Shown: one piece after another, positions 1-10,769 of the stretch | Layout: each line of letters opens with the position of its first letter | Numbering within the stretch: position 1 is the stretch's first letter | Origin: Sperchopsis tessellata | Lineage: Eukaryota > Arthropoda > Insecta > Coleoptera > Hydrophilidae | Length of the DNA stretch: 28,254 nucleotides | Direction of reading: 5' to 3' | NCBI GenBank assembly: GCA_033557685.1 | Contig: JAWQRN010000574.1 | Coordinates: 1 to 28,254 of the forward strand | Position numbers and translations under genes: made by a program | Notes under the pieces: model-generated | Seen by the model: the letters and a program-made list of their open reading frames with translations, nothing else | Database searches by the model: none | Told to the model about the DNA's origin: nothing

Positions 1-351
1 ATTGGCTGAGGGGATTTAATCCTTAGTTGAAACGTAATGTGTTAAGAGAATCTACTTGTCAAATGTTCCTACATGTTTTGTGATAATACATCACCACTTT
101 AGGGAATCTGTTACAATTGTAAAACATATTAAAATTAGATGTGCATTATTATTTTTTTCATTTAAATTACTTATAACCGGTATATTCCGCCAGAGGGTAC
201 TAGAAATCATCACGTAAAGTACAGAATACACATCACAAAACGAACACAGTAGATGTACCAATTAAGGTTGGAACAATTCTATTTTAAGGCACCTAATGTA
301 TTCGAGTCAAAGGGATGTATATCACGTACAGTTAAGAAGCAACATGTCTAA
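1..351. other. AT-rich DNA, nothing recognised
   Basis: No open frame, transposon motif or RNA gene was recognised on either strand. The DNA is AT-rich and unique-looking, ending at the 30-bp tandem duplication that follows. Confidence 0.4.
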
Positions 352-411
352 CGAAACCTTTTAGATGGTGACAAGGTCTATCGACACCTGTTAGATGGTG
401 ACAAAGTCATT
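352..411 (+). repeat. Two-unit 30-bp tandem duplication
   Basis: Units 352-381 and 382-411 match at about 25 of 30 bases and share the block TTAGATGGTGACAA. The period is a multiple of three, and one plus-strand frame reads R-N/H-LLDGDKV-Y/I in both units, followed by KCS and a stop. A stop codon also lies directly before the first unit (349-351), so only about 22 codons are open. It may be a local duplication in non-coding DNA or a remnant of a repeat in a lost protein. I do not recognise the peptide. Confidence 0.7.
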
Positions 412-899
412 AAATGCAGCTAGAGAGCATGTCATATCTGTATCGAAATTGCTCCTTAACATCGCGAACAGATTTCTTCCCGAGGATGTCTAGTTTATAT
501 ATTTAAACATCTTGTAGAATATGACATAAAAGAAATAAACGATTTTTTTTTTAATTTCTTTAAATTACAATTTAGGCTTAGGATGCCTTACAGTATATTA
601 AAAATTATCAAAGGAGATATGTATGAATGTTAAAAATTAGAAAGGAAATATTACAAATAATTTGAAAAACCACAAAAATTTGCAGAAACAAAGGTCACTG
701 TGGATTAGATTATTTAAATAGAGCTTGGTAATAACTAGTGTATGGGCACACTATCTATATAACTTATTATTGTTAAGTGAAAGGTTCACGATAGGAGTTT
801 TGCAATTTAGTAAATATGCATAGGGTGATAGGGCGTTGCAGTCTGATTTAGCATCTAAGTAAGAACTAAAATGTCTGTATATATGAAACGATTGCATTT
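412..899. other. AT-rich DNA, nothing recognised
   Basis: No coding or RNA feature was recognised. The stretch lies downstream of the 3' end of the minus-strand Penelope-like element and may contain its untranslated tail, but no terminal repeat could be identified. Confidence 0.35.
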
Positions 900-1172
900 T
901 TGTCCATCTTGGACTTGGACGTTATCAAAATCCATTATGTGTGAGCTGTTAAATACGTGGCAAATTAAAGTATATTATATACATCTGGGCGATATTTAGA
1001 ATTACTCTCATGGCCGGCTAAACGTTTATTTAGTTTTTGTTGTGTATAACCTATAAAGTACTTACTACAACCCTTACAATCAACTTTGTATACCACATTA
1101 CTTCTTTTTATGTTAGGGGTAGAGCCTTTTAAGGTAATGTGCAAAGAACTAACTTTAAGAAGGTTATAGTTA
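900..1172 (-). pseudogene. Penelope-like element: GIY-YIG endonuclease domain (degenerate)
   Basis: Read on the minus strand from about 1172, a frame open for some 65 codons gives NVVYKVDCKGCSKYFIGYT, then QQKLNKRLAGHE. The VVY and YFIG pair is the GIY-YIG signature, the CKGC pair matches the cysteines typical of Penelope-like nucleases, and the R of KRLAGH sits where the catalytic arginine is expected. Further down, HT followed by MDFDNV-like residues fits the family's 'H..(M/F)DF' region. In intact elements this domain follows the reverse transcriptase (RT) and makes the nick that primes reverse transcription. Here it lies about 400 bp downstream of the YVDD box of the next entry on the same strand, the normal domain order. 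Stops and frame changes on both sides show that the whole protein is not expressed. Element class is confident; the subfamily is not determined. Confidence 0.82.
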
Positions 1173-1559
1173 GTACCATAGAAAAGGTTTGAAATTTTTT
1201 ATTTATTTTTTTTAATATAAATTGCGATATCTGTTGGTAGGATTATTCCGGTTACCCGAATGTTGAGGCAGTTGTTGTTGCATCAGCATGGGTAACATAC
1301 CTCTGATTTCAACAGAACGAAAAACAATTTTGATAAAAAAGAAGGTTGTATTCATTTATCAACAAAATTTTAAATAAGCTTTTATGTTTTTATCAATAAA
1401 ATAATGGTAAGCAGTTCTATACATATGGTTTTGTTTAAACGGATGGCACGATTTTTATTTAATAACACCTAAATGTTACTAAGGGCTTCTCATACCAATA
1501 TATCATGCTTGAGTTATCAGAGCGACGAACCACTATGGTATTAAGAAGGGGACCGAGTA

Positions 1560-2037
1560 ATTGTTTTCATTTCAACAGTAAACTCTAAATCTTCATCATA
1601 TGTTTCCTCAGTATGGTCCCTCATAAAGGCACAAATAATGTCATCGACATAAGAATAAAGACATAGATGTAATGAAATTTAATATACTATCCATCACAAT
1701 TTATGCTAAGATAAATTTGAACCAATATGTGTGCCAAATATGTTTAGTAGAATTTACCTTTATGAGAAATAATTTGAGTTTAAAATTAAGAGTAGCGTTT
1801 CAATAATCGCTAATAAGTGTGGTTTCATTAGAGGCCCATAATTTCTCGATTGATCGGACAATTATTGAAATAGAAATATTTGTGAACATTGGAATTACAT
1901 CAAAGGAAAAAATGACATAACTTTCAGATATTGTTAAATCATGAGCAAATTTTGCAAAGGTAAAGGAATTTTTAATGCGGTAGGGTAATTGATTAATGAA
2001 ATAAATGGACAGAATGTTGGTAAGAAAACTATACAAA
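1560..2037 (-). pseudogene. Penelope-like element: reverse transcriptase core (degenerate)
   Basis: The best part is a 78-codon minus-strand frame (2036 to 1800) containing IKNSFTF, then SFDVIPMFTNI. This is the Penelope-type motif A (S-x-DV-x-x-x-FTNIP), with the aspartate kept. After frame changes the order continues with FGTHIGSNLS at about 1738-1709, equivalent to the family's GT-x-MGSPLS, and with YVDDI at 1651-1637, the catalytic box, followed by CAFMRDHTEETYDEDLEF. All three RT motifs are collinear and lie upstream of the GIY-YIG domain. The protein would copy element RNA into DNA, but several stops and frameshifts make this copy dead. The combination with GIY-YIG excludes LINE or LTR-type RTs. 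The frame before 2037 begins FLTNILS, which also fits the family. Confidence 0.85.
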
Positions 2038-2984
2038 AATGGACAGCTGTCTGTTTGGTGATTGTGGTGAAGTAATTATAGTTATTAAATGGATATCATT
2101 GTGAGGAAACAGATGTGTAAGAAACAAGTTTAGAAAACATAGTATTATCTATGTAGCTTAATGACTTGAACTTCCAAACAAAACTATTATTGGCGCTTTC
2201 AAAATCGACAGTGGAATTTCCGTTAAAGCTTCTGTAGACACCAGGTTCACTAACGAGGTTTAGGGACTTTGCGCTTTACACCTCTATGCCTAGGGACACG
2301 ATTATATTTATTTGTCAGACTGACAGATACTAACATCATGGCGATCTCTAAGATATCGTTTACATCAGCTCATAAGTTCTGAATAAGGTTAGTTTAAAGG
2401 TAGATCCTTATTTTAGTAATTAGTTATAATATTTACTTGACGTGCAAACTACGCGCAACGTATAAAATAAACCTTGAACATCACTAAACAATCTGCCCAT
2501 ATTTATGTTTGACAAAGACTGTTGGTCATAATGTTAGTAGGCCTTGAAAACCTACAAGAAACCCAGCAGAGGACAAGTCTTTGAACCAGTTAGAAAAATC
2601 AAGCATTAACGAGTCCATGCTGGAAAGCGAGGACGGTCTAAGTAAAATATTAGAAATGAATTGCTTTGGTAAGAATCGATTTTTTTTTATTTTGAAATAC
2701 TTACTATAAAAATAAGTGTCCTTTAAGTGATGATTACATGGAAGAATAAAAGAGAATGCAGGACCCTCTTATCTAATATTCAGAACCAACAAGCCCAACA
2801 GGACGCATCAGAAATCCTACAATGTCTCTGTATTTCAAATTAAATCTAAGAAGAATTGTGTACCAAACAATAATCAATGAGTAACTTTAACTGGGATCTT
2901 AAAATATGACAGTTAGACCCCTTAATTAACTTTCAAACATGCTGCTTAAATCTTAATTGAGAATCAAAACAAACACATTGATTC
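2038..2984. other. ~950 bp separating the two halves of the Penelope-like RT
   Basis: In intact Penelope-like proteins the YG-x-PK-x-HK box lies only some tens of residues before the motif-A region. Here the corresponding pieces (about 3000 and 2037) are about 950 bp apart, so an insertion or rearrangement is likely. I recognise no transposon ends in the interval. It contains one exon-like plus-strand frame open from 2548 and running into a GGTAAGA donor-like site at 2668-2674 (see findings). Confidence 0.45.
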
Positions 2985-3520
2985 TTACAAAATGGGACAC
3001 CGTAAATTTTTGGTGCATGTTTTTTTTTAATTTTGTATCTAATATATTGTTTATATCTCATTTTATTATTATTTACTTTTTCGGATTTAGAATATATTTT
3101 AGTATCATTAAGTAGGTTTTTAGTTTTATTTGTACCCTGTGCTATTCATAATCGAAGGTTGATCTATGTATATTACTGTCTTTCTTGATGTTTCTTTAAA
3201 TATTGTATAGTTTGTTTTATAAGTTGGGTGATTGGAATATCGTAGTTACTTGCTGTTTATTCCTAGTATTATTTTACATTTTTTTATGGCATTAACAATT
3301 ACATTATTTATCGCCTGGGGTTTCTTACCATAAGTATGATCTAAATTTTCGGCCGAAACATATATTGAATTATCTGGCAAGTCAATTTCGGAAATATTTG
3401 TTACCCAATTTTAATTTGTTTCCATTTCTTTGTGGTTCTGTATCGATTTCTTTAAACTTTTGGATATTTAGCTTATTAGCTATAGTTGTATTAAATTATT
3501 TGGAAGTCATTTGAATGACA
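2985..3520 (-). pseudogene. Penelope-like element: N-terminal region of the RT protein (degenerate)
   Basis: On the minus strand the order is: a basic stretch with NHKEM (near 3430), NISEIDLPDNSIYVSAENLD (about 3400-3350), AINNVIVNAIKKCK, then KTVIYIDQPSI (near 3180), a lysine-rich stretch with NLLNDTKIYS in a shifted frame, and APKIYGVPF at about 3017-2991. These correspond to the family's NLS-x-x-xLP segment, the KTVIM/Y segment, LLNDT-x-Y and the APKIYGVPKIHK box. The HK part of the last box is lost, and the RT resumes only about 950 bp away at 2037. I assign it to the same element as the downstream RT because strand, order and family agree. Multiple stops and frame changes show it is a fossil. 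Confidence 0.7.
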
Positions 3521-4340
3521 GAAATTCACAAGAAAAACATGACTGCTGACAGGAACTATAGAAGGCCACCATTTAATAGTACATAAATAATGAATGATTC
3601 TGATCATGATGATTATGATGGTTAGTATCTTGTCTTCAAAAAACTACTTAGCAAGAGCAGTAAAATGTATTACAAAAATTAGCTACAAACATTTAGGAGG
3701 TTTTGGCAACGCTTCGATTCGATGTTACACATTTTCAAAAGAGTGTCACGTCAACTACTCATAATTGCTTCTGTTACTAAGGGTAATCGTGTTTTATTTT
3801 AGGACAATTATATACACTGAGTTTATTTTAAGACTGAAATTTACAAGGGTTGTATTTCAGTCCATATTAAATTAACATAGCGAATTAATACAAGGGTTTA
3901 AATTTAGGCTATTAGCTTCTGCATAACGATCTCAACTAATTAAATAGCAGAAAAATTATAAAAATAATATTGATTTGTCTTCGTTTCTTCTTCTTTTTCA
4001 ATTATTCTAAATTCTTCGTTTGCTCTTCTATTGCTATTAGTATTCAATAACGTCTTCTTATATATATATAAATTTCCTATATGTATCATGTTATAGATCT
4101 ACAGAAATGAAACACGTATTTAAAAATACATGTACAAGCTGAAATTTCTGTGGACATATTGTTTGGTTATTAAGATCTTATCAGCACTCCTCTGTTAGTA
4201 ATTAGTTATCAAATTTCCACTGATGATGTTGATTCATGCTTCTGAAACGGGTGGTATAGGGGCATTTTTATAAGTATTTCTAAAGTTAGCTGGTCATCGA
4301 GCTGAGATCAATGGTTTCATTTTATCTTGTAAAAATGAAG
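3521..4340. other. AT-rich DNA, nothing recognised
   Basis: No gene or element was identified. A short GAT-rich patch at about 3590-3625 (TGATCATGATGATTATGATGG) resembles the simple tails left by some LINEs, but no element body is attached. A short TA run lies at about 4060-4070. Confidence 0.35.
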
Positions 4341-4560
4341 CAATACGTACATTACCATACTATAGGAATGTTATTGGCATGGATGTACAGGACGTTTCTT
4401 GTAGGCCATGTAAATATCATATCATAGGCACAATTACACATTTTGTCTGCATGCCCTGCATATTCGTGTACTATATAATTCGCCATAAATTCCCCCCATA
4501 GACCCCCCCCCCCTCCTTTCACAGCGGAATCGACCAAATGCAACTCATCCTGTACGTCTC
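4341..4560. other. GC-balanced patch with an 11-bp poly(C) run; no recognised gene
   Basis: This patch is clearly less AT-rich than its surroundings. It has a C11 run at about 4503-4513 preceded by CGCCATAAATTCCCCCC. A 63-codon minus-strand frame (4543-4352) crosses the run as five glycines, but its peptide resembles no family I know and its length is unremarkable. It could be unique regulatory DNA or an old exon; no choice is possible from the sequence alone. Confidence 0.3.
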
Positions 4561-7356
4561 AGCAGAAATCGAGGTAGTTGCTGTAAATGTGTCTGCTTAT
4601 ATATGGATATACCCGTTTCAGACAAAAAGCTCCTAGAGTGTTAAAATGACGCGAACCCTTTTTTAATCACCTAGTAGATATTAGGTAGACATTAGGTCTG
4701 TCAGAAAATAAGGTCTAAAATACAAACCCCCACCATAAAATTACTTTATATGTGTATGTATGAGAAGTTTCCAAATGGTGGATTGATTATGAACATTCGT
4801 CCATTATACTAATATGCTTATTTATAAGTTAGTAAATATTATAACGATGAGGATATTACTTCTGCAATGGTATAAAGGACATCCATACATTATTTTAATT
4901 ATACTTTCTGTATCTTCACCGTCAACACTGACGTTCCATTACTATAATATTTGTAGATTTAATAATGTTTTGTTTGGTGAGTTTTCATTATATAAGTACA
5001 AACAACTGATGATATAGTTTATGGTACAAAATAAAGACATATGTGAATAAGCTAAGTGATAATAACTATCGATTAATTTATTTAAAGGTATCATAATATA
5101 TAATATATTTTCCTATAATCTGGTACTAATACTACCATTGAAATTTAAATACCGAGCTCTATAAATAAATCTAGTAAAATTAAAACCTATGATCCATCCC
5201 AAACCGAACCGAAAAACTAATTGCAATTGAGTAATAATGAAAGTAAAACTAATACAGACAATAATTACAATACTAATTTCGGTCTGCATATGAAAACAGA
5301 GGCAGTGGACACTGAAAAATGCAGAACAACCTGAAAAATAACACGCATTCTCGCCGGTCGCAAAACAAGAAAAACGAGTGCACTAAAAAAACAAAACAAC
5401 ACCAACACATACGTCATACCCATACACATGGAAAGCTCGCATGTATATGTTTGTTCAGAGTTTTTAAAAACGCGCATTCCAAAACAATAATACTCAATCA
5501 ATGATAGCAATGAGCCAATAACCAAATGGGACGTTACATCGGGAGAAGGGGGAATGTGACAACCCTGTTTACAAATGTAGCGATTGATTCTTCCAATGTT
5601 GTTTGAGCTGTACTGATATGTCCACGCTCTCATCTAGTGCCCCATGGGAGTGAATAAGTGACAGTTGAGAAGTCTAACTTACCGACGGATAAGAGCTACT
5701 ACCAACATATAAAAAACAACAGCGTATGTTCTTTCGCATATGCGTAGATGTCCTGCCAATTTTGGTATGTATAAAGCACGTTATCGTGTGACTGTGTATT
5801 CCCCCTCCTTTGATGTGTTCTGCATGTATTATATTAGGAACTGTATATCATGTTCCACGCTAAATTTGTTTTGAATTATGCTTGCGCCTTTACAAAATGC
5901 ATTGTCTCTTTAGACACAAATGTTTGTATTAAAATGTATTATTTCATTGATGATTCATTTTGTAGATTTCCTGCGTAAAGTTATAAGTTGATATAATTAC
6001 AAGTCTAAACGAAAGATTGCTTTTTTTATTAAGAACATATTTTCTAGGCACATAGCTATTTTAAAATACAGCTACACCTAATACAAAGTGTACTGCCATT
6101 GATATTGAAATACAAATATATTATTAAATAATTATAAATTTATAAATTAGTTACTGAACTAATATACTGCATCCAAAAGTTCTAAAACTATATCTTCGTT
6201 TATTTATATTTATACTCATAAAAAATATTTAAATTTTGCCTTTATAAAAATAAAAGTAATAGTAACGCCAACTATGTAACCATTTTGATGCTCTATGTAG
6301 TACTGGTTAAGTGTTTGTGGTAGGCCATTTAGAATTTTAATTTTCATATTTCTTGCTTTATAGTAAGCTGCTATAATAACAATGCAAATAAATTTGATAT
6401 AGAAAGAATCAACGACTACATTAAATGAAATAACCATTCATAGTTTTATAAATGTTCTTACCATTAACTTAAATATTCACTTCGCTGAGTACAATCGAAT
6501 AGTACTAACAAAAAGTAGAACCAGGGAAATACACACTTAAATTTTTTTATGTTATTTTGGAGAATATTATAACCATCAGTAATATTAGTTGTTTCATATG
6601 TTTCAGTGGGTTGTAGAAATTTAAAGAAATTGCTACTTGTAGAGATGGACTATTTTCAAAAGATGTATTCCCTCAATTTTTTAATTTTTGTTGGTTACCC
6701 CTGTAAATTTAAATTAAACCTTATATTATTGAAATGAAAGCAGTTGCTCGTTTGCTCATGCTTACAATGAGTCATTTCAAAATAAAAATTGGATATGTAT
6801 AAATTATGACGAATTCGCAGCCTAGGCTATATGTGAGATCCAGTTTCATGTAAGAATAGAAATTATAACTTAATAAGTTAGCAAGAAAAAAGTAATTTAT
6901 TTATAAGGTCATTTTGTAACAATGCATGTCATCATATTGACAGACAGATAACATGCAGTGTATGCTCAAGTAATCTATCATAATAAATAAAACAAAACCT
7001 ATCAAATATCAGATGAGGTGATTTGCTATTATATTAGGCGATCAATTCGAGTATTAAATACATTTTAAAAAGGCTATTGTTTTCAATATAAATGTTTAAT
7101 AAATATCGAAATTCTAAAGCGACTCTTGGTTGATTTAAAATTTGAGTACACACTCCTGTACCCGATAATGTTTATATAGTACCTCGTTTCCACCATTCAG
7201 GTCATTATCAAGCTTGTTATGTACTCTAGGAAATGCGAATACAGCCAGTGTTATAATTTAAATATGTGAAAAGACAACATCCAGTTTTGTCACAACAGAA
7301 CAAATTTCGTTTTTAGTAATACAGTAGTTTATTGGTTAAGCTAGATAGTATATTAG
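4561..7356. other. Long AT-rich interval without a recognised gene
   Basis: No TE motif was recognised. The part at 5250-5850 is more GC-balanced and has the longest open frame of the window: 122 codons on the minus strand, 5633-5265, with a hydrophobic stretch near residues 75-92 followed by arginines. It also has a strong donor-like site on the minus strand (C-G then GTAAGT, intron side starting at 5682). Neither proves a gene. The rest is featureless AT-rich sequence. Confidence 0.35.
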
Positions 7357-7370
7357 AATATATATATATA

Positions 7371-7438
<68 letters not shown>

Positions 7439-7439
7439 C
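7357..7439. repeat. (TA)n microsatellite
   Basis: About 80 bp of alternating TA, interrupted by single C (TCTA, about 7372) and G (TGTA, about 7412) substitutions. It is flanked by AT-rich unique DNA. Unlike the other three long TA arrays it is not next to a transposon I can recognise. Confidence 0.95.
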
Positions 7440-9779
7440 ATTGTATAATATAATTGTAATATATATTAGATGTATGTGAATTTAAATACTCATGAAAATC
7501 TACTCTGTTTAGTACACTGTGAGAGTTCTAAACAAGCTATTTGCTTACAGGAATATTAGACATGATATATTTTTCCAATATTTGTTCATTTGTTCGACAT
7601 CGAATCATTGTTTAGAGATCCAGTTCTCATCTGCAATAGTGGTTGTTATCTAATAAAGAATAAAAAGATTTATGAATAATTTGAAGCCCTTGCAACATTG
7701 CCTGAGAGCATTTAAAAATCTTAAATATCTACCGGTACCAACAATTTATATGTATTTCATTTGATTTTCAATTTAAAGGACATTTCGAGGATAATATTTT
7801 TGGTTTCCAAATATGATACCTGAATAGAAACAATTTAGTTTTTCCAAATTACAAGTTACAAGGGGGTCCGTCTTCTACTAGCATTCAATTTTTCAATATT
7901 CTACCAAATTTACGAAATGATGAATATTGCATTGTTGTTTCAATTTATTCTTTCTTTTTAGTATTCTGAATTTAACTTTATTTGTTTATAATATATTTAG
8001 CTCTTTGTCACTTATATTGAAAAAACATTTAATAGTAAATATAGTACATCTAATCTGTTGAAAATAAGTATATTGCTTTACTTAAGTGAACTAAGATAGT
8101 ACTCAAATATTCAATTCGGAGATATATCAACATAACCGTTGTATTACGTTTCAAAGACAACTTCAATTTTAAAAATGACTTAAGAAAGTTTTAGTTTGAT
8201 ATTCATTCCATCGAATAATTCTTCCAGCACATTTTTAGTTAACCCAGATATCATTTCGAAAATATGTAGTAGTACTGTTTTGCCAATACTTTGTTTTAGC
8301 TAACTTTATTTTCAGTAGTTTTTCAACAAATATTTTACCTCCTATTTACGTTAAATCAGGAGATAATGTAATTTTCAAATGCATTTAAGAATGTATAGAA
8401 AATGCATCCAGCTTCTTTTGTGTTCATTTACAAGAACACGATGTTTATATATTGTTCATTTGGTTTTATTGTCAATTATCATGTGATATATTACTATTGT
8501 CTCTGAGTAGAAGTTTTGCAGAAGTTGCTCCGTCCACTGTATCAAAGCGAGTGATGTTATTTCAATGATTTCACAATAATAACGAGGTTATTTTGTAGAC
8601 ATCATACCTGCAATTGATTATAATATCTTAGATAAGAGTTTGAATGAAAAAATTTCAAGCTATCCAGAAAAAAGGTTTAAGAAATATCTATAACTATATC
8701 TAGATAGAAAGATTAAAATATCTACCAAAATTAAACATACAAGTTTTGGAAACTTGCTAGTTTGTTCGTTAAATGCTAAATCACAAAAATTAAAACGTTA
8801 TGTGAGATTGAAATGTAATGTGCCAATTTGAGAAAACACGAAAATAATAATAATAATTTCTCTTCGATTTTGTGATCGATACCGTAATTATAATCACTTT
8901 TACAGATAAACGGTAATTCCATCAGACTTAAGTCACCAAAGTTTGGGCAAAGACCTTGGATTTCGATGATGACTAGCATAAAAAATGTTGCATCTCTCAA
9001 ATAGAGATCCTATTCAAGGTAGTAGTGGCGCAAATCAGGGAAGGATGTATTTAGAGTGAACAGATCGGCTACCCACACTGAGTTATTGCTTGCCTATAAA
9101 GTAGCCTAGTCAAACAAAAGAGGCTACAAGGCCAAAATGTATATAGTAAGTTGCGATGTCTCACAACACAACACAATGCTTCTTGGAGTATACCGATAAT
9201 ATCATCCTCTTATTTTAGTCAACTTAATGAGGATCGCGAATATTCCCTGTCCTCTGTTTGAAGATCTATCCGAAATGGTTTGTATCTTGAATTTTAAACT
9301 TCCACGCGATGTAACTTTGCTGAAGATCAGTGTTGAGGTTTACGCACCTGCATTCAGACCAAAAACAGATTCAAGCTTGAAAAACTTCTTCAATTAACTT
9401 AGAAGGATAACGGGAAAAATAACATTGGCAAGGCAGATCGTGTCACAGGTTCAGTATGTGATTAATTACCTAACAGTGGGAAAAAGGTGCGATGAATGTT
9501 TGCGACTTTCCATGATCACTAAAGGCCAAACATCAATCACTGAATAAGCTAGCACTGAAAGTCTTGAAGCAGTTCAGCTTGGACAAACTCTTTGTGTTGG
9601 TATGCGCCAAAATGACATTAAATTACAAAATAAAATCGATTCCAGGAAATTACATTTTTCACTAAAAACTCAGCTACTTTTAGCAAACAAAAGAAGCATT
9701 GAAAAGCATTTATGAGGCGATAGTACCAACATAAGAATACTCTCAAGCCATGGTGCAATTTAAAACATTTTGTAAATGA
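7440..9779. other. AT-rich interval, possibly ending in the 5' part of a LINE
   Basis: Nothing is recognisable from 7440 to about 9000. From about 9000 to 9780 the composition becomes more balanced and more codon-like, for example around 9540-9700. That is where the N-terminal part of the downstream LINE would be expected, but the translations are too broken for me to assign a domain. Short plus-strand fragments near 9560-9640 are only suggestive. Confidence 0.3.
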
Positions 9780-10480
9780 TGTGGTCTAAAATAAGGTAAA
9801 TATCATCCAGTCATCATAATTGAAGTTCAATTTGCTTGGATATGAAAAATAACTTTATCGCACAGGTCCAGATACAATTTCCAGCTTTTAGTATAAAAGG
9901 TCTCCTTCGACACATCTGGCCAGTGTATTTACACATTTACACAATACGTGTTTGGGTGACGAATGGATGCACAGCCTTGATTTTCAAAAAGGAAGAAACT
10001 TCTGGCCTAAAGAATAATAGACCAATTACTTGCCTCAACACCTGCTTTAAGCTATTTACGAGCATCCTACAAGTATTTATAAGCAATACGTATATAAAAG
10101 GGTATGCCGGGTTGTAAAAACAACTTATTAATAGACCTATGTCTCCGGAAAATGTTTGACAATACTCCACATAGTATAGTGCGGTGGATTTTGGACTGCC
10201 TTGGTGTACATGGAACAATTGTTAAATGCGCATAAATACTGATGTCAGCCTGTACAACGCGATCTGTTAATGCGTACGGAAGTCGAGTCATTGACACAGT
10301 GTACTACAGTCGTGGAAGACTCCTATGCCCCCTCATGTTCCGTATATTATTTTTACAATTATCTATCGCTCTGCACTGAACACGTTACATTCATCATTGG
10401 TCTTACGTTCATCATATTTACTTATCACAACATTGTGAAGGACGCTGATTCTTGGAACTGTAGCTTCATGAGCGAGCAGT
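9780..10480 (+). pseudogene. R2/R4-type LINE copy 1: reverse transcriptase (degenerate)
   Basis: Plus-strand fragments in changing frames give the ordered RT motifs of a non-LTR retrotransposon. They are GPDTI (9865-9879); a frame with GCTALIFKKEETSGLKNNRP followed by ITCLNTCFKLFTSIL (about 9960-10075), the 'NYRPITCLNT-x-YKLFTSIL' segment; and from about 10110 KNNLLIDLCLRKMFDNTPHS, where FD-N-x-PHS is motif A (Asp codon 10158-10160). VRWILDCLGVHGTIVKC, SVNAYGSRVID and a decayed QGDxLSPLLF-like stretch (RLLCPLMFRILF, about 10315-10355) follow. The wording of these motifs and the downstream CCHC plus PD..D nuclease point to the R2/R4 group, whose endonuclease is C-terminal, rather than to RTE or jockey. 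Several stops and frameshifts make it a dead copy. Confidence 0.8.
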
Positions 10481-10769
10481 CATGACTTTAGCACTTTGTG
10501 TCATAAATAACAATGAACCACTGATTTGGTTGAAACATTTTCTTTTGACGACCAGCGTGGAGACATTTGTTTATGTAGTATCTAGAAGAGAAACATATTT
10601 CCTCGTCTACCGTTTCGAATTAAACCTGCTGGGCAAGGAAGATAATAATCTTGCCCTAGTAAACAAATAGAATTGCTTTCCAAATAATTTTAGTGCAAAA
10701 ACACATAGATATATAACGGAATAAGGATAGCAAACGAGAAATATACACAATTAAACCTCACAAAACAAA
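10481..10769. other. Unassigned stretch inside LINE copy 1
   Basis: Between the RT motif-B-like region and the YIDD box lie about 290 bp that do not read as RT in any frame. A 62-codon plus-strand frame (10482-10670) is open here but resembles nothing I know. It may be a small insertion or simply diverged RT. Confidence 0.3.

Noticed and set aside
9937..10297. Two minus-strand frames of 93 and 76 codons
   Set aside because: They are shadows of the plus-strand LINE RT, which carries the recognisable motifs.
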